Assembly (NCBI GenBank): GCA_019753155.1
Contig: JAIELG010000021.1
Coordinates: 1-36,695 of the forward strand
DNA length: 36,695 nt
Direction of reading: 5' to 3'
Source: Burkholderiales bacterium
Lineage (GTDB): Bacteria > Pseudomonadota > Gammaproteobacteria > Burkholderiales > JABEVD01
Of the stretch, positions 1 to 8,663 are shown piece after piece. Below the pieces are notes generated by a model that did not search any database, was not told the DNA's origin, and was given only the letters and a program-made list of their open reading frames with translations. The position numbers were made by a program, and so were the translations under genes. Position 1 is the stretch's first letter. Every line of letters begins with the position of its first letter.

Positions 1-1
1 G

Positions 2-484
2 GCGGCCCACGGTGGCTACGCCTTTGCACAGCGCGCAGACGGTAGCTTTGATGCCCGAGACACCGGGGTACACAAAGGCGCTGTGGTTGGAGCCGCCGCG
101 CCGGTCGTAATATCAGCAGGAAGCTTCAGTGTTGAAGCCGCGCTTGTGGGAACAGGGATAAGGGTTGTATCAAGTGCGGTCGGAAATCTTTCCGGGCAAG
201 CCGTTGGCGCCATAGGCAACCCCGATGCCAGCTTCAATGAAGCGAGTCTGGCAGCTTCGGTTGCCGGGGGGCTAGTCAACGGAGGACTCGCAGTCGGGGC
301 GGGTGTGGCGCGGGGCATGGGATTGTTTGCCGACACCATAGGGACTCGAATTGCGGCAGGCATCCCAGGAGCTGCGGTTTCTGTGGGAATCTCGGCTGAA
401 ACGGCGCCATACTCCGTCATGTCACATTTCAAACCCTCTGACGGGGGGCGTGGCACATTCTCCGACGGGACTACCTGCTATTGA
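2..484 (+). CDS. C-terminal part of a large toxin/adhesin-like protein (5' truncated by window edge)
   Basis: The reading frame is open from base 2 to a TGA at 482-484, so the visible 160 residues are the C-terminus of a protein that starts outside the window. The segment begins with a G/Y/D-containing stretch (GGYAFAQRADGSFDARD) and continues as a low-complexity run rich in Gly, Ala, Val and Ser with repeated small-residue blocks. It has no enzyme motif I recognise and ends in a short polar tail with a C-terminal Cys-Tyr. This composition resembles the hydrophobic pre-toxin or translocation parts of filamentous-haemagglutinin or RHS-type polymorphic toxins, but I cannot assign a family. The stop overlaps the TTG start of the next gene (TTGA), so the two are probably translationally coupled. 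Coding status is fairly secure; the function is a guess. Confidence 0.5.
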   Translation, partial: AAHGGYAFAQRADGSFDARDTGVHKGAVVGAAAPVVISAGSFSVEAALVGTGIRVVSSAVGNLSGQAVGAIGNPDASFNEASLAASVAGGLVNGGLAVGAGVARGMGLFADTIGTRIAAGIPGAAVSVGISAETAPYSVMSHFKPSDGGRGTFSDGTTCY

Positions 485-960
485 AGCCTGAATTGCGCAT
501 GAGCGATCGGGAGGTCAGGCAAGCCGGGGTGCTGTTGGCCATGTTTTCTGCAATTATCCTGGTGCTTGCGCTGTCTCTGGGATATATCGGCAGTGGAATG
601 CCGTTTGCTTTCGAGCATCAAAGGAAGCTGCTGTGGCTGTATGCGGTTGTGACAAGCATCCTTGTTTTGGCGATTCTGTTGTCTTGCTGGTATCTGTTGC
701 TGTTTGCCGTACAGGTAAGGTTGGCGAGGTTTCGTGCCGATGAAGTGGTGATAGAACGCTTTTTTGCTCCGGAAGTGCGGATACCCGCCTTGTTCAAGAT
801 GAAGAAAATCGGCACACCGGTGCCTTCGCTCAATGTTGAGGGTTACCAGCAGGGTGTTCTGTTTGTTTCCGGGATGTCGAGTTTTTTTGTGCCGGGCAGC
901 TTGCAGGACGCGGAACTGTTGATCGATTACTTGTCGTCTAATCCAGGGGTTTCGAGGTAA
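481..960 (+). CDS. Two-helix membrane protein, possible immunity partner of the upstream protein
   Basis: A protein of up to 159 residues. The TTG at 481 overlaps the upstream stop; an in-frame ATG at 499 (MSDREV) is an alternative, and neither has a strong Shine-Dalgarno. Two hydrophobic segments are clear (about residues 17-38 and 50-75), followed by a soluble C-terminal half of about 80 residues with an RFRADEVVIERFF stretch. The topology is a two-helix hairpin with a cytoplasmic domain. No family is recognised. Its position directly after, and overlapping, the 3' end of a toxin-like gene is the usual place for an immunity protein, and many such proteins are small membrane proteins. That role is inferred from context only. 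Confidence 0.5.
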   Translation: MKPELRMSDREVRQAGVLLAMFSAIILVLALSLGYIGSGMPFAFEHQRKLLWLYAVVTSILVLAILLSCWYLLLFAVQVRLARFRADEVVIERFFAPEVRIPALFKMKKIGTPVPSLNVEGYQQGVLFVSGMSSFFVPGSLQDAELLIDYLSSNPGVSR

Positions 961-1023
961 GGGGCGAATTGACGATCCGTAGTCCGCTCGACCTATGGCC
1001 CTGAAATATTCGCAGCACGTCGA

Positions 1024-1106
1024 CCGTCATCCCGAGGCATCTGGATTCCTTGCTTTCGGTCGGAATGACAGCCGAAGGAGCCTGCCCCGAGGGACCGGGA
1101 TGACGG
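1024..1106. repeat. Inverted repeat between convergent genes (dispersed-repeat-like)
   Basis: The arms ccgtcatcccg (1024-1034) and cgggatgacgg (1096-1106) are perfect 11-base reverse complements. The interior contains ggattcc and a second, weaker GGAATGAC motif (1061-1068). It lies in the 169-base gap between the 960 stop and the ybiT stop. Its form resembles dispersed GTCATCCC/GGGATGAC repeats found between genes in many environmental genomes. It could also act as a bidirectional transcription stop, although no T-run follows. Confidence 0.45.
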
Positions 1107-1129
1107 CCGGTGATTTGCCCCGAACCGGT

Positions 1130-2716
1130 TCAGGCGTTCTTCAGAAGGTAATCCTCGTAATTGCCGTGATAATCGACGATTCCGGAAGGCGTCAGTTCGA
1201 TGATCCTGTTTGCAAGGGATGAAACGAATTCCCGGTCGTGGCTCACGAAAATGAGCGTTCCCTTGAACAGTTCGAGGGCAAGGTTCAGGGATTCGATCGA
1301 CTCCATGTCGAGGTGATTGGTGGGTTCGTCCATCACCAGGACATTGGGGCGGGACAGGATCAATTTGCCGAAGAGCATCCTGCCCTTTTCCCCCCCCGAG
1401 AGCACCTTGACGCTTTTCCTCACGTCGTCTCCGGAAAACAGCAGCCTGCCGAGGGTTCCGCGGATCACCTGGTCGTCGTCGCCCTGTTTTCCCCATTGAT
1501 GCATCCAGTCGAAAACGGTCATGTCCTCCTCGAAGTCCGCCGAATGATCCTGGGCGAAATAGCCGATTTCGGCTTTTTCGGCCCACTTGACAGTCCCTGA
1601 ATCGGCTTCGAGATCGCCCACCATGGTCCGCAGGAGCGTTGTCTTGCCTATCCCGTTCGGCCCGATGACGGCGATGCGGTCCTCGGCATCGGCCATCAGG
1701 TTGACGTCCCGAAGCACGGCTTTGCCGTCGAATCCCTTGGAAACATGCGCGAGTTCGAGCGCCAGGCGCTTCAGGGGCTTGTCGAGTTCGAAGCGGATAT
1801 AGGGGGAAACGCGGCTGGAAGGCTTGATCGTTTCCAACTGGATTTTGTCGATCTGGCGCGCGCGCGAAGTCGCCTGTCTTGCTTTCGATGCATTGGCGGA
1901 AAAGCGGCTCACGAAAGACTGCAATTCCGCGATCTGCGCCTTTTTCTTGGCGTTCTCGGCAACCTGGCGCTCCCTGACCTGGGTGGATGCAATCATGTAG
2001 TCATCGTAATTGCCGGGGTAGACCCTGATTTCACCGTAATCGAGATCGGCCATGTGGGTGCAGACGCTGTTCAGGAAATGGCGATCGTGGGAAATGATGA
2101 TCATGGTGTTGTTGCGCTCGTTGAGCACCCCTTCGAGCCAGCGGATGCTGTTGATGTCGAGGTTGTTGGTGGGCTCGTCCAGCAGCATGATTTCGGGGTC
2201 GGAAAACAGCACCTGCGCGAGCAGGACCCTGAGCTTGAATCCGGGCGCGATTTCCTTCATCAGGCCGTAATGCTGTTCGATCGGAATGCCGACGCCGAGG
2301 AGGAGATCCCCGGCCCTGGATTCGGCGGTATAGCCGTCGAGTTCGGCAAAGCGCCCTTCGAGCTCTGCAACCTGGATGCCGTCTTCTTCGGTCATCTCCG
2401 GCAGGCCATAAATTCTTTCGCGCTCCTGCATGATGTGCCACAATTCTTCATGCCCCATGATCACGACATCGATCACCCTGCACTCTTCGAATGCGAAATG
2501 ATCCTGGCGCAGCTTGCCGAGGCGCTCTCCCGTGTCCAGGGAAATATTGCCGGAACTTTGTTCGAGATCGCCGCCCAGGATTTTGAGGAAGGTCGATTTT
2601 CCGCAACCGTTGGCGCCTATGAGTCCGTAGCGGTTGCCGTCGCCGAATTTGACCGAAACATTCTCGAACAGGGGCTTCGCCCCGAACTGCATGGTAATAT
2701 TGGAAGTGGTTAGCAT
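1130..2716 (-). CDS. ybiT: ABC-F family ATPase YbiT
   Basis: A 528-residue cytosolic protein with two ABC ATPase domains and no membrane segments, matching E. coli YbiT in length and over its whole sequence as I recall it. Domain 1 has Walker [10 protein letters not shown] (34-42) and Walker [11 protein letters not shown] (about 178-187). Its signature region is degenerate ([14 protein letters not shown]), as is normal for this subfamily. The basic linker (about 250-300, with [12 protein letters not shown]) precedes domain 2, which has Walker [10 protein letters not shown] (352-360), signature LSGGEKGR (439-446) and MDEPTNHLD (462-470). ABC-F proteins bind the ribosomal E site and affect translation; the exact role of YbiT is unsettled. 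It is divergent from gshA with about 75 bases between starts. No clear SD precedes the ATG. Confidence 0.93.
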   Translation of the reverse strand: MLTTSNITMQFGAKPLFENVSVKFGDGNRYGLIGANGCGKSTFLKILGGDLEQSSGNISLDTGERLGKLRQDHFAFEECRVIDVVIMGHEELWHIMQERERIYGLPEMTEEDGIQVAELEGRFAELDGYTAESRAGDLLLGVGIPIEQHYGLMKEIAPGFKLRVLLAQVLFSDPEIMLLDEPTNNLDINSIRWLEGVLNERNNTMIIISHDRHFLNSVCTHMADLDYGEIRVYPGNYDDYMIASTQVRERQVAENAKKKAQIAELQSFVSRFSANASKARQATSRARQIDKIQLETIKPSSRVSPYIRFELDKPLKRLALELAHVSKGFDGKAVLRDVNLMADAEDRIAVIGPNGIGKTTLLRTMVGDLEADSGTVKWAEKAEIGYFAQDHSADFEEDMTVFDWMHQWGKQGDDDQVIRGTLGRLLFSGDDVRKSVKVLSGGEKGRMLFGKLILSRPNVLVMDEPTNHLDMESIESLNLALELFKGTLIFVSHDREFVSSLANRIIELTPSGIVDYHGNYEDYLLKNA

Positions 2717-2790
2717 GGTGGCAGCGCTTGCAAAACCCCTATTTTAACACCATGGCGCACAGGCGCCTGCAAAATCGAAACGGAAGAAAA

Positions 2791-4059
2791 ATGGTCCCCC
2801 ATCTGACGACTGCCCTAAGCGGCGCCCTGCGCGAACTCGAAAAGCGGATTCTGGAAGCGATGCCGGCCATCGAGCACTGGTTGCGAAGCGCCTGGCAGGA
2901 GCATGCGACCCCGCTCTACACTTCGGTGGACCTGAGAAACAGCGGCTTCAAGCTCGCCCCTGTGGACACCAATCTTTTCCCCGGCGGCTTCAATAACCTA
3001 AACCCGGAATTCATGCCGCTTTGCGTTCAGGCGATGATGTCCGCGATCGAAAAAATCTGTCCGGATGCGAGGGGGGCGCTCCTCATTCCCGAGAACCATA
3101 CCCGCAACCTGTATTATCTGCAGAACGTGGCGGCTCTTGCTTACATACTGCGCCAGTCCGGGATGAACGTGAGGATAGGCACCTTGATACCGGAAATCGA
3201 TTCGCCCACCGAAATCGGCCTGCCCAACGGGGAAAGCCTGCTTCTGGAGCCGGTTCGGAGGAGCGGCAATCGCCTGGGGCTGGAAGGTTTCGATCCCTGC
3301 ATCGTGCTGCTCAACAACGATCTTTCCTCGGGCGTCCCGGAAATACTGAGGAATATCGAGCAGTCGGTTCTCCCCCCCCTGCACGCAGGCTGGGCGACGA
3401 GAAGGAAATCCAATCATTTTTCAGCCTATAACGAAGTCGCCGAGGAGTTCTCCAGGCTGATCGGCATCGATCCCTGGCTCATCAATCCCTATTTCGAAAC
3501 CTGCTTCAAGGTCGATTTCCAGGAAAGGGTGGGAGAGGAATGCCTCGCTTCCCATGTCGAAGGCATTCTCGACAAGACGAAGAAAAAATATGCCGAATAC
3601 GGTATAAAGGAGGCGCCTTTCGTCATCGTCAAGGCCGACGCGGGGACATACGGCATGGGGGTGATGAGCGTCAGGAACCCGGATGAAGTGAGAGGACTCA
3701 ACCGCAAGCAGCGCAACAAGATGGCCGTCATCAAGGAAGGCATGCCCGTGAGCCACGTGCTGATTCAGGAGGGCGTGCATACGTTCGAGAGCATCAACGA
3801 GGCCGTGGCCGAGCCGGTGGTCTACATGATCGACCATTTCGTGGTCGGCGGCTTCTACCGCGTTCATACCGGGCGCGGGACGGACGAGAACCTGAATGCG
3901 CCCGGCATGCATTTCGTGCCGCTCGCCTTCGAGACGGCCTGTTCCCTTCCCGATTACAAGGCGAATCCCGACACGATCATGAACCGGTTCTATGCCTACG
4001 GGGTGGTCGCGCGCCTCGCGCTCCTCGCAGCTTCCATAGAACTGGAAAGGACGGCATGA
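2791..4059 (+). CDS. gshA: Glutamate-cysteine ligase (ferrooxidans/betaproteobacterial type)
   Basis: Joins L-glutamate and L-cysteine to gamma-glutamylcysteine using ATP, the first step of glutathione synthesis in the cytosol. The 422-residue protein belongs to the family I know as the Thiobacillus ferrooxidans-type GshA, which is distinct from E. coli GshA and usually sits next to gshB. Recognisable blocks are the N-terminal VDLRNSGFKLAPVDTNLFPG (binding site region) and VIVKADAGTYGMGVMSV in an ATP-grasp-like region (about residues 270-286 from the chosen start). An in-frame TTG at 2728 and ATG at 2752 lie upstream. I chose ATG 2791 because GGAAG (2782-2786) stands five bases before it. The stop overlaps gshB by four bases (ATGA). 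Confidence 0.9.
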   Translation: MVPHLTTALSGALRELEKRILEAMPAIEHWLRSAWQEHATPLYTSVDLRNSGFKLAPVDTNLFPGGFNNLNPEFMPLCVQAMMSAIEKICPDARGALLIPENHTRNLYYLQNVAALAYILRQSGMNVRIGTLIPEIDSPTEIGLPNGESLLLEPVRRSGNRLGLEGFDPCIVLLNNDLSSGVPEILRNIEQSVLPPLHAGWATRRKSNHFSAYNEVAEEFSRLIGIDPWLINPYFETCFKVDFQERVGEECLASHVEGILDKTKKKYAEYGIKEAPFVIVKADAGTYGMGVMSVRNPDEVRGLNRKQRNKMAVIKEGMPVSHVLIQEGVHTFESINEAVAEPVVYMIDHFVVGGFYRVHTGRGTDENLNAPGMHFVPLAFETACSLPDYKANPDTIMNRFYAYGVVARLALLAASIELERTA

Positions 4060-5006
4060 ATATCGCCTTCATTCTCGATCCGCTCGAAGCCGTCGACATC
4101 CGGAAGGATTCCAGCTTCGCGATGATGCGGGAAGCGGCGAAAAGGGGGCATGACCTGCATGTTTTGCACCAGGAGGATATCATCCTCTCGGAGGGAAGCG
4201 TCAGGGCTGCTTCCAGGAAAATCCTTCTCACGGGAAGCGAGCCTGTTTGGTACAGGCTGGGGGAAGCGAGGCCGACTGCTCTTGCCGATTTCGATGCCGT
4301 GCTGATGCGCAAGGACCCGCCTTTCGACATGGAGTATTTTTACAGCACCCACCTTCTGGAACTTGCGGAAAGGGAAGGGGCCAGGATTTTCAACGGGCCG
4401 GACGCATTGCGCAACTGGAACGAGAAGCTTGCCATCCTGAGATTCCCGGAACTGATTCCGCCCACGCTCGTTTCGAGAAGCGAAGAGGCGATTCGGGGAT
4501 TTCTCGATGCGCACAAGGACATCATCGTCAAGCCGCTGGACGGCATGGGCGGAGCAGGCGTTTTCAGGATGAGGGAGAACGATCCCAATATCGGCGTCAT
4601 CGTCGAAACCATCACCCTCTACGGCAAGAGGACCGTGATGGCGCAGCGCTTCATTCCCGAGATCGAAAAGGGGGACAAGCGCATCCTGGTGGTGGGGGGG
4701 GTTGCCGCGCCGTATTGCCTTGCGCGCATTCCCAAGCCGGGGGAAACGCGCGGGAACCTTGCCTCCGGCGGGAAGGGCGTTGCGCAGCCCCTGTCGGTGC
4801 GCGATCTGGAAATCGCAGCGTTGGTCGGACCCGCGCTCGAAGCGGAAGGCATCGTTCTGGCAGGGCTGGACGTGATCGGGGACTGCCTTACCGAAATCAA
4901 CGTCACGAGTCCAACCTGCATGCAGGAAATCATGGCGCAGACAGGATTCGATGTCGCGAAGATGGTGATCGACCTCCTGGAAGTCCGATGCGCTTGCAGC
5001 CCATAG
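4056..5006 (+). CDS. gshB: Glutathione synthetase
   Basis: Adds glycine to gamma-glutamylcysteine with ATP hydrolysis to give glutathione. At 316 residues it has the usual length of the prokaryotic ATP-grasp GshB. Family blocks visible: MNIAFILDPLEAVDIRKDSS at the N-terminus, MRKDPPFDMEY (about 88-98), GPDALRNWNEKL (about 118-129), IVKPLDGMGGAGVFR (about 156-170, the ATP-binding Gly-rich loop), MAQRFIPEIEKGDKRIL (about 194-210) and the end motif EINVTSPTCMQEI with metal-binding Glu and Asn. It overlaps gshA by ATGA, so the two are translationally coupled. Nothing unusual was seen except a Cys-containing C-terminal tail. Confidence 0.95.
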   Translation: MNIAFILDPLEAVDIRKDSSFAMMREAAKRGHDLHVLHQEDIILSEGSVRAASRKILLTGSEPVWYRLGEARPTALADFDAVLMRKDPPFDMEYFYSTHLLELAEREGARIFNGPDALRNWNEKLAILRFPELIPPTLVSRSEEAIRGFLDAHKDIIVKPLDGMGGAGVFRMRENDPNIGVIVETITLYGKRTVMAQRFIPEIEKGDKRILVVGGVAAPYCLARIPKPGETRGNLASGGKGVAQPLSVRDLEIAALVGPALEAEGIVLAGLDVIGDCLTEINVTSPTCMQEIMAQTGFDVAKMVIDLLEVRCACSP

Positions 5007-5024
5007 TGCGATCGTGTATATAAT
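4994..5024 (+). promoter_or_regulatory. Candidate sigma70 promoter after gshB
   Basis: A perfect TATAAT (5019-5024) follows TTGCAG (4994-4999) with a 19-base spacer, which is longer than ideal. It overlaps the end of gshB and would start a transcript near 5031 for the short ORF, apbE and the PTS genes. Confidence 0.4.
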
Positions 5025-5229
5025 TCTTGCTCATATATGCGCATTGAGAATAAGGAGCTTGTCCCATGAGAACGCATCGGTCTGGATCGACTCTTTCAGC
5101 GGACATGATTCGAAAGAAGCCGATGCGGCAAAAGTTGCGAAGCTGTTGGAAGCTTTCGATGCCGTGCCAGATTTCGCCGCGATTTCGAGTTATTTTCCCA
5201 TCGGGCTGTTGAACTGCGGTCAGGCATGA
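5014..5229 (+). CDS. Short hypothetical ORF before apbE, start uncertain
   Basis: The frame from 5014 to the TGA at 5227-5229 overlaps the apbE ATG (ATGA), and from about 5068 its codon choice and composition look coding (e.g. DSKEADAAKVAKLLEAFDAV, then PDFAAISSYFPIG). The 5' end is a problem. A GTG at 5014 lies inside the candidate -10 region, a TTG at 5059 is only one base from AGGAG, and the best-spaced ATG (5066, eight bases after AGGAG at 5053-5057) is in another frame that ends after 48 codons at 5212. This suggests either a non-standard start or a frameshifted small gene. No family is recognised. Confidence 0.35.
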   Translation: MYIILAHICALRIRSLSHENASVWIDSFSGHDSKEADAAKVAKLLEAFDAVPDFAAISSYFPIGLLNCGQA

Positions 5230-6260
5230 AGCTGCCCATCCTGCTTTTCCTGCTGGTGTTGTCGGGCTGCGCCAATCACGAGCTTTACCAGCAGCAGCGT
5301 TATGTTTTCGGCACGCTGGTCGAAGTGAGCATTTACGGCGAAAGCAAATCCAGAGCCGACGAAGCGATTACCGGGGTCATGCGGAAATTCGGACAGATGC
5401 ATCTCGAACTCCATGCCTGGAAGCCCAGCGAAATCACCCGGCTCAATCAGGCTTTCTCGGAAGGCAAAAAGGAGAAAATCAGCCCTGAAACCGAGCTGAT
5501 CATCCGCGATGCGACGAAACTGTCCGATGAATCGGAAGGCTTGTTCAATCCGGCGATAGGCAATCTGATCGGATTATGGGGATTCCAGAACGACGAATTC
5601 AAGCCCGTCAGGCCCGATCCTGCGAAAATCGAAAAACTCGTAGCCATGAACCCGAAAATGGACGATATCGTGATGGATGCGGGTGTCGCTTACAGCAGAA
5701 ACCCTGCCGTCAGGCTCGATCTCGGGGGGTATGCGAAAGGTTACGCGCTCGATGTGGCGGCTGAAATGTTGAGGAAGGCTGGAGTAAGGAATGCACTCGT
5801 CAATATCGGCGGAAACATCATGGCGCTCGGCCGCCACGGGGATCGCCCCTGGCATGTCGGAATCCGGAATCCGCGCGGTTCCGGCGCGATTGCTGAACTC
5901 GATTTGGAGGATGGGGAGGCGATCGGCACTTCAGGCGACTACCAGCGCTATTTTATTCTGGGGAGCAAGCGTTATTGCCATATCATTGATCCGCGCACGG
6001 GCTATCCCGTTCAGGGTGTTCGGGCGGTCACCGTGCTCATCCCCAGGGGGGAGCATGCCGGGGCGCTTTCGGACGCAGCTTCGAAGCCCCTGTTCATTTC
6101 GGGCGTTGCGGGATGGCGCAAGGCTGCGAGGGAAATGAGGGTCGATCAGGCGCTCCTGATCGATGGCGACGGGAATATCCATATCACCCGGGCACTCGCA
6201 AAACGCGTCAGGTTCGAGAAATCGATCATTGGCGTATCAAGCCGATTCGACTTGGGATAA
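5226..6260 (+). CDS. apbE: FAD:protein FMN transferase (ApbE lipoprotein)
   Basis: Transfers FMN from FAD to a Thr/Ser of target flavoproteins, such as Nqr/Rnf subunits, on the periplasmic side. The 344-residue protein has a lipoprotein signal with lipobox LSGC (Cys15), so it should be anchored to a membrane. ApbE family landmarks are RYVFGTLVEVSIYG (about 25-38), LDLGGYAKGYALD (about 163-175), NIGGNIMALG, GDYQRYF, HIIDPRTGYPVQ and the metal-binding Asp in LSDAASKPLF. In the last block the usual Thr after ALS is Lys, a mild deviation. It overlaps the preceding small ORF and is followed after 22 bases by the PTS genes. No target flavoprotein gene is in the window. Confidence 0.92.
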   Translation: MKLPILLFLLVLSGCANHELYQQQRYVFGTLVEVSIYGESKSRADEAITGVMRKFGQMHLELHAWKPSEITRLNQAFSEGKKEKISPETELIIRDATKLSDESEGLFNPAIGNLIGLWGFQNDEFKPVRPDPAKIEKLVAMNPKMDDIVMDAGVAYSRNPAVRLDLGGYAKGYALDVAAEMLRKAGVRNALVNIGGNIMALGRHGDRPWHVGIRNPRGSGAIAELDLEDGEAIGTSGDYQRYFILGSKRYCHIIDPRTGYPVQGVRAVTVLIPRGEHAGALSDAASKPLFISGVAGWRKAAREMRVDQALLIDGDGNIHITRALAKRVRFEKSIIGVSSRFDLG

Positions 6261-6282
6261 AATCGAAGTTTTGAGGGAATGT

Positions 6283-6696
6283 ATGGTAGGAATTCTGATC
6301 GTTGCCCATGGTACGCTTGGGGAAAGCCTGATCCATTGCGCAAGCCATGTCACCGGACAAAGACCTCCGAATTTGATGCAGATCGGGATCTCGGTGCATG
6401 ACGATCCCCAGTCCATCCTGCCCCAGGCGATCAGGCTTGTCAAGCAGCTCGATCAGGGGGATGGCGTGCTCGTCCTGTCCGACATATACGGCGCAACGCC
6501 TTGCAACATCGCGGCGAAGCTCGTCATTCCCGGAAAAGTCGCAGGCATCGCAGGCGTCAACCTGCCCATGCTGGTGCGCGCCCTCACCTATCGGAACGAA
6601 CCGCTGCCCAAACTTGTCAATAAGGCATTGAGCGGCGGTACGGAAGGCATTATCCCATTCACTCCGGACTATGAAAATGCAGCAACAGGAAGTTGA
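6283..6696 (+). CDS. PTS EIIA component, mannose/sorbose family
   Basis: A 137-residue cytosolic phosphocarrier. The N-terminus GILIVAHGTLGESL carries the phosphorylatable His9 of the EIIA-Man fold. GDGVLVLSDIYGATPCNIA (about 60-78) and AGVNLPMLVRAL are the other typical blocks. ATG 6283 is chosen because GAGGGA (6273-6278) precedes it; the longer frame runs back into apbE. The 3' end overlaps ptsH by 20 bases. No EIIB or EIIC gene is nearby, so with HPr and EI this would be a regulatory phosphorelay rather than a sugar transporter. That arrangement is known from several betaproteobacteria. Confidence 0.9.
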   Translation: MVGILIVAHGTLGESLIHCASHVTGQRPPNLMQIGISVHDDPQSILPQAIRLVKQLDQGDGVLVLSDIYGATPCNIAAKLVIPGKVAGIAGVNLPMLVRALTYRNEPLPKLVNKALSGGTEGIIPFTPDYENAATGS

Positions 6697-6946
6697 AATC
6701 GTCAACAAGCTTGGACTCCATGCGCGGGCTTCGGCAAAGCTTTCCCAACTTGCCGGAAAATTCCAGTGCGAAGTCTGGCTTGCGCGCAATTCGAGGCGAG
6801 TCAACGCCAAAAGCATCATGGGCGTCATGATGCTCGCCGCAACGAAGGGGACAAGGATCGTCATCGAAACCAGCGGATCCGACGAATGCGAAGCGATGGA
6901 AGCGCTTTTGGATCTGGTCAGGGATTATTTCGGGGAAGGCGAATGA
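6677..6946 (+). CDS. ptsH: Phosphocarrier protein HPr
   Basis: Carries phosphate from EI to the EIIA above. ATG 6671 and 6677 are both possible. I chose 6677 because it places the active-site histidine in NKLGLHARAS at position 15, the canonical HPr number, and puts a serine in NAKSIMGVMML at position 46. Ser46 is the target of HPr kinase/phosphorylase, so an HprK encoded elsewhere in the genome is likely. The protein is 89 residues, normal for HPr. It overlaps the EIIA gene upstream and ptsI downstream (ATGA), so the three products are probably made in a coupled fashion. Confidence 0.93.
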   Translation: MQQQEVEIVNKLGLHARASAKLSQLAGKFQCEVWLARNSRRVNAKSIMGVMMLAATKGTRIVIETSGSDECEAMEALLDLVRDYFGEGE

Positions 6947-8661
6947 GCTTCATCCTTCAAGGAACGGGCGTCTCGGGTGGGATCGCGATAGGGCGGGCCC
7001 ATCTGGTCTCGCACGCCCACCTCGAAGTTGCGCATTACAATCTGCCGCAGAAGATGATCCCTTTCGAGGTTGCCCGCTACGAAGCCGCCGTGGCCTCCAC
7101 GCGCGAAGAGCTCGAAGCGTTGCGCGCATCCATTCCTTCTGACGCGCCTGCGGAATTCGGCGCTTTTCTCAGCCTGCATCTCATGATACTGGGGGACTCC
7201 ACGCTTTCCCAGGTTCCGCGGCAAATCATAGAGACCCAGCACTGCAATGCCGAATGGGCGATCAAGCAGCAGATGGGGACGCTGCTCACCCAGTTCGACA
7301 GGATCGAAGATGCCTACTTGAGGGAGCGCAAGGCGGATGTGGTCCAGGTGGTCGAGCGGGTGCTCAAGGTTCTTCTCGGGCAGAAACAGCAGCCGCCGCA
7401 GAGCCGGGATCAGGGCAGCATTCTCGTTGCGCATGACTTGAGTCCGGCGGATGTCATTCTGCTCAAGGCCTCGCAATGTTCCGCCTTCATCACGGACCTG
7501 GGCGGCACGACCTCGCACACGACCATCGTTGCAAGAAGCCTCAACATCCCGTCCATCGTCGCGCTGCACAATGCCAGACGCCTCATCAGGGACAATGATC
7601 TCCTGATCATAGACGGCACCAGGGGGGCGGTCATCGTCGATCCGGACAAGGCCGTCCTCGCCGAATACAAGCTGCTCCAGGAACAATGGGAACTCGAGAA
7701 GCAGAAGCTCAAAAGGATCAAGTCTACCCGTTCGGCCACGCTCGACGGCACAAGGGTCAATCTGCACGCCAACATCGAGCTGCCGCAGGATATCAAGCAG
7801 GTCAAGGAGAGCGGGGCGGCCGGAATCGGTCTTTTCAGGAGCGAATTCCTGTTCCTGAACCGTGTCAGCCTGCCCGGCGAAGAAGAGCAATTCGAATTCT
7901 ACCGTCAGGTCGCGCAGGAAATGAAGGGATTGCCGGTCACCATACGCACGCTCGACCTGGGCGCGGACAAGCAGCTCAACGGCACCACGAGAGTGAGCGC
8001 AAACCCCGCCCTTGGGCTGCGGGCAATCAGGCTTTGCCTTGCCGAGCCGCAGATGTTCAGAACCCAGTTGCGCGCCATCTTGCGCGCGTCCAGCTACGGC
8101 AAGCTGCGCATCCTGATCCCGATGCTCTCCAGCGCTTCGGAGCTGAACCAGACGCTTGTCCTGATCGGGGAGGCCAAACGGAGCCTGGAGGCGGCGAACA
8201 TTCCCTACGACAGGGAAATCGAAGTGGGCGGAATGATCGAGATCCCGGCAGCGGCCCTTGCCCTCCCGGTTTTCATGCAGAAGCTCGATTTTCTTTCGAT
8301 AGGCACCAACGATCTGATCCAGTATACGCTTGCGATCGACCGCGCGGACGACAGCGTGGCGCATCTTTACGATCCCCTGCATCCTGCGGTGCTGCACCTC
8401 GTTTCGCATGTGATCAGGAGCGCAAATCTGGCAGGCGTCCCGGTTGCCGTCTGCGGGGAGATGGCCGGGGACGCGGAACTGACGCGCATGCTGCTCGGTT
8501 TCGGCCTGCGTGAATTTTCGATGCATCCTTCCAACCTGCTCACAGTGAAGCGGCAGGTGCTAAAATCGAACATTACGGATATCGCCGCGATTACACAGAA
8601 AATGCTCAAAACCGACGAACCGGAAAAAATCCGGGCGCTGCTCAACCGCCTCAACGCCTGA
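6943..8661 (+). CDS. ptsI: Phosphoenolpyruvate-protein phosphotransferase (enzyme I)
   Basis: Takes phosphate from PEP and passes it to HPr. The 572-residue protein matches the usual EI length. The N-terminal domain has the phospho-His in [14 protein letters not shown] (His192). The C-terminal PEP-binding barrel has [62 protein letters not shown] and the catalytic Cys in AVCGEMAGD. The ATG at 6943 overlaps the ptsH stop by four bases; a longer frame further upstream is only an extension through ptsH. metX begins two bases after the stop, so PTS and methionine genes share a transcript unit. Confidence 0.96.
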   Translation: MSFILQGTGVSGGIAIGRAHLVSHAHLEVAHYNLPQKMIPFEVARYEAAVASTREELEALRASIPSDAPAEFGAFLSLHLMILGDSTLSQVPRQIIETQHCNAEWAIKQQMGTLLTQFDRIEDAYLRERKADVVQVVERVLKVLLGQKQQPPQSRDQGSILVAHDLSPADVILLKASQCSAFITDLGGTTSHTTIVARSLNIPSIVALHNARRLIRDNDLLIIDGTRGAVIVDPDKAVLAEYKLLQEQWELEKQKLKRIKSTRSATLDGTRVNLHANIELPQDIKQVKESGAAGIGLFRSEFLFLNRVSLPGEEEQFEFYRQVAQEMKGLPVTIRTLDLGADKQLNGTTRVSANPALGLRAIRLCLAEPQMFRTQLRAILRASSYGKLRILIPMLSSASELNQTLVLIGEAKRSLEAANIPYDREIEVGGMIEIPAAALALPVFMQKLDFLSIGTNDLIQYTLAIDRADDSVAHLYDPLHPAVLHLVSHVIRSANLAGVPVAVCGEMAGDAELTRMLLGFGLREFSMHPSNLLTVKRQVLKSNITDIAAITQKMLKTDEPEKIRALLNRLNA

Positions 8662-8663
8662 CG

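Noticed and set aside
1745-2713. Long plus-strand open frame antisense to ybiT
   Set aside because: It mirrors the codons of a well-recognised ABC-F gene, has no family resemblance and arises from GC-rich third positions.
2741-2769. Possible ybiT promoter (minus-strand TAAAAT with TTGCAG upstream)
   Set aside because: The spacer would be about 20 bases and no better -35 exists at 16-18 bases; too weak to list.
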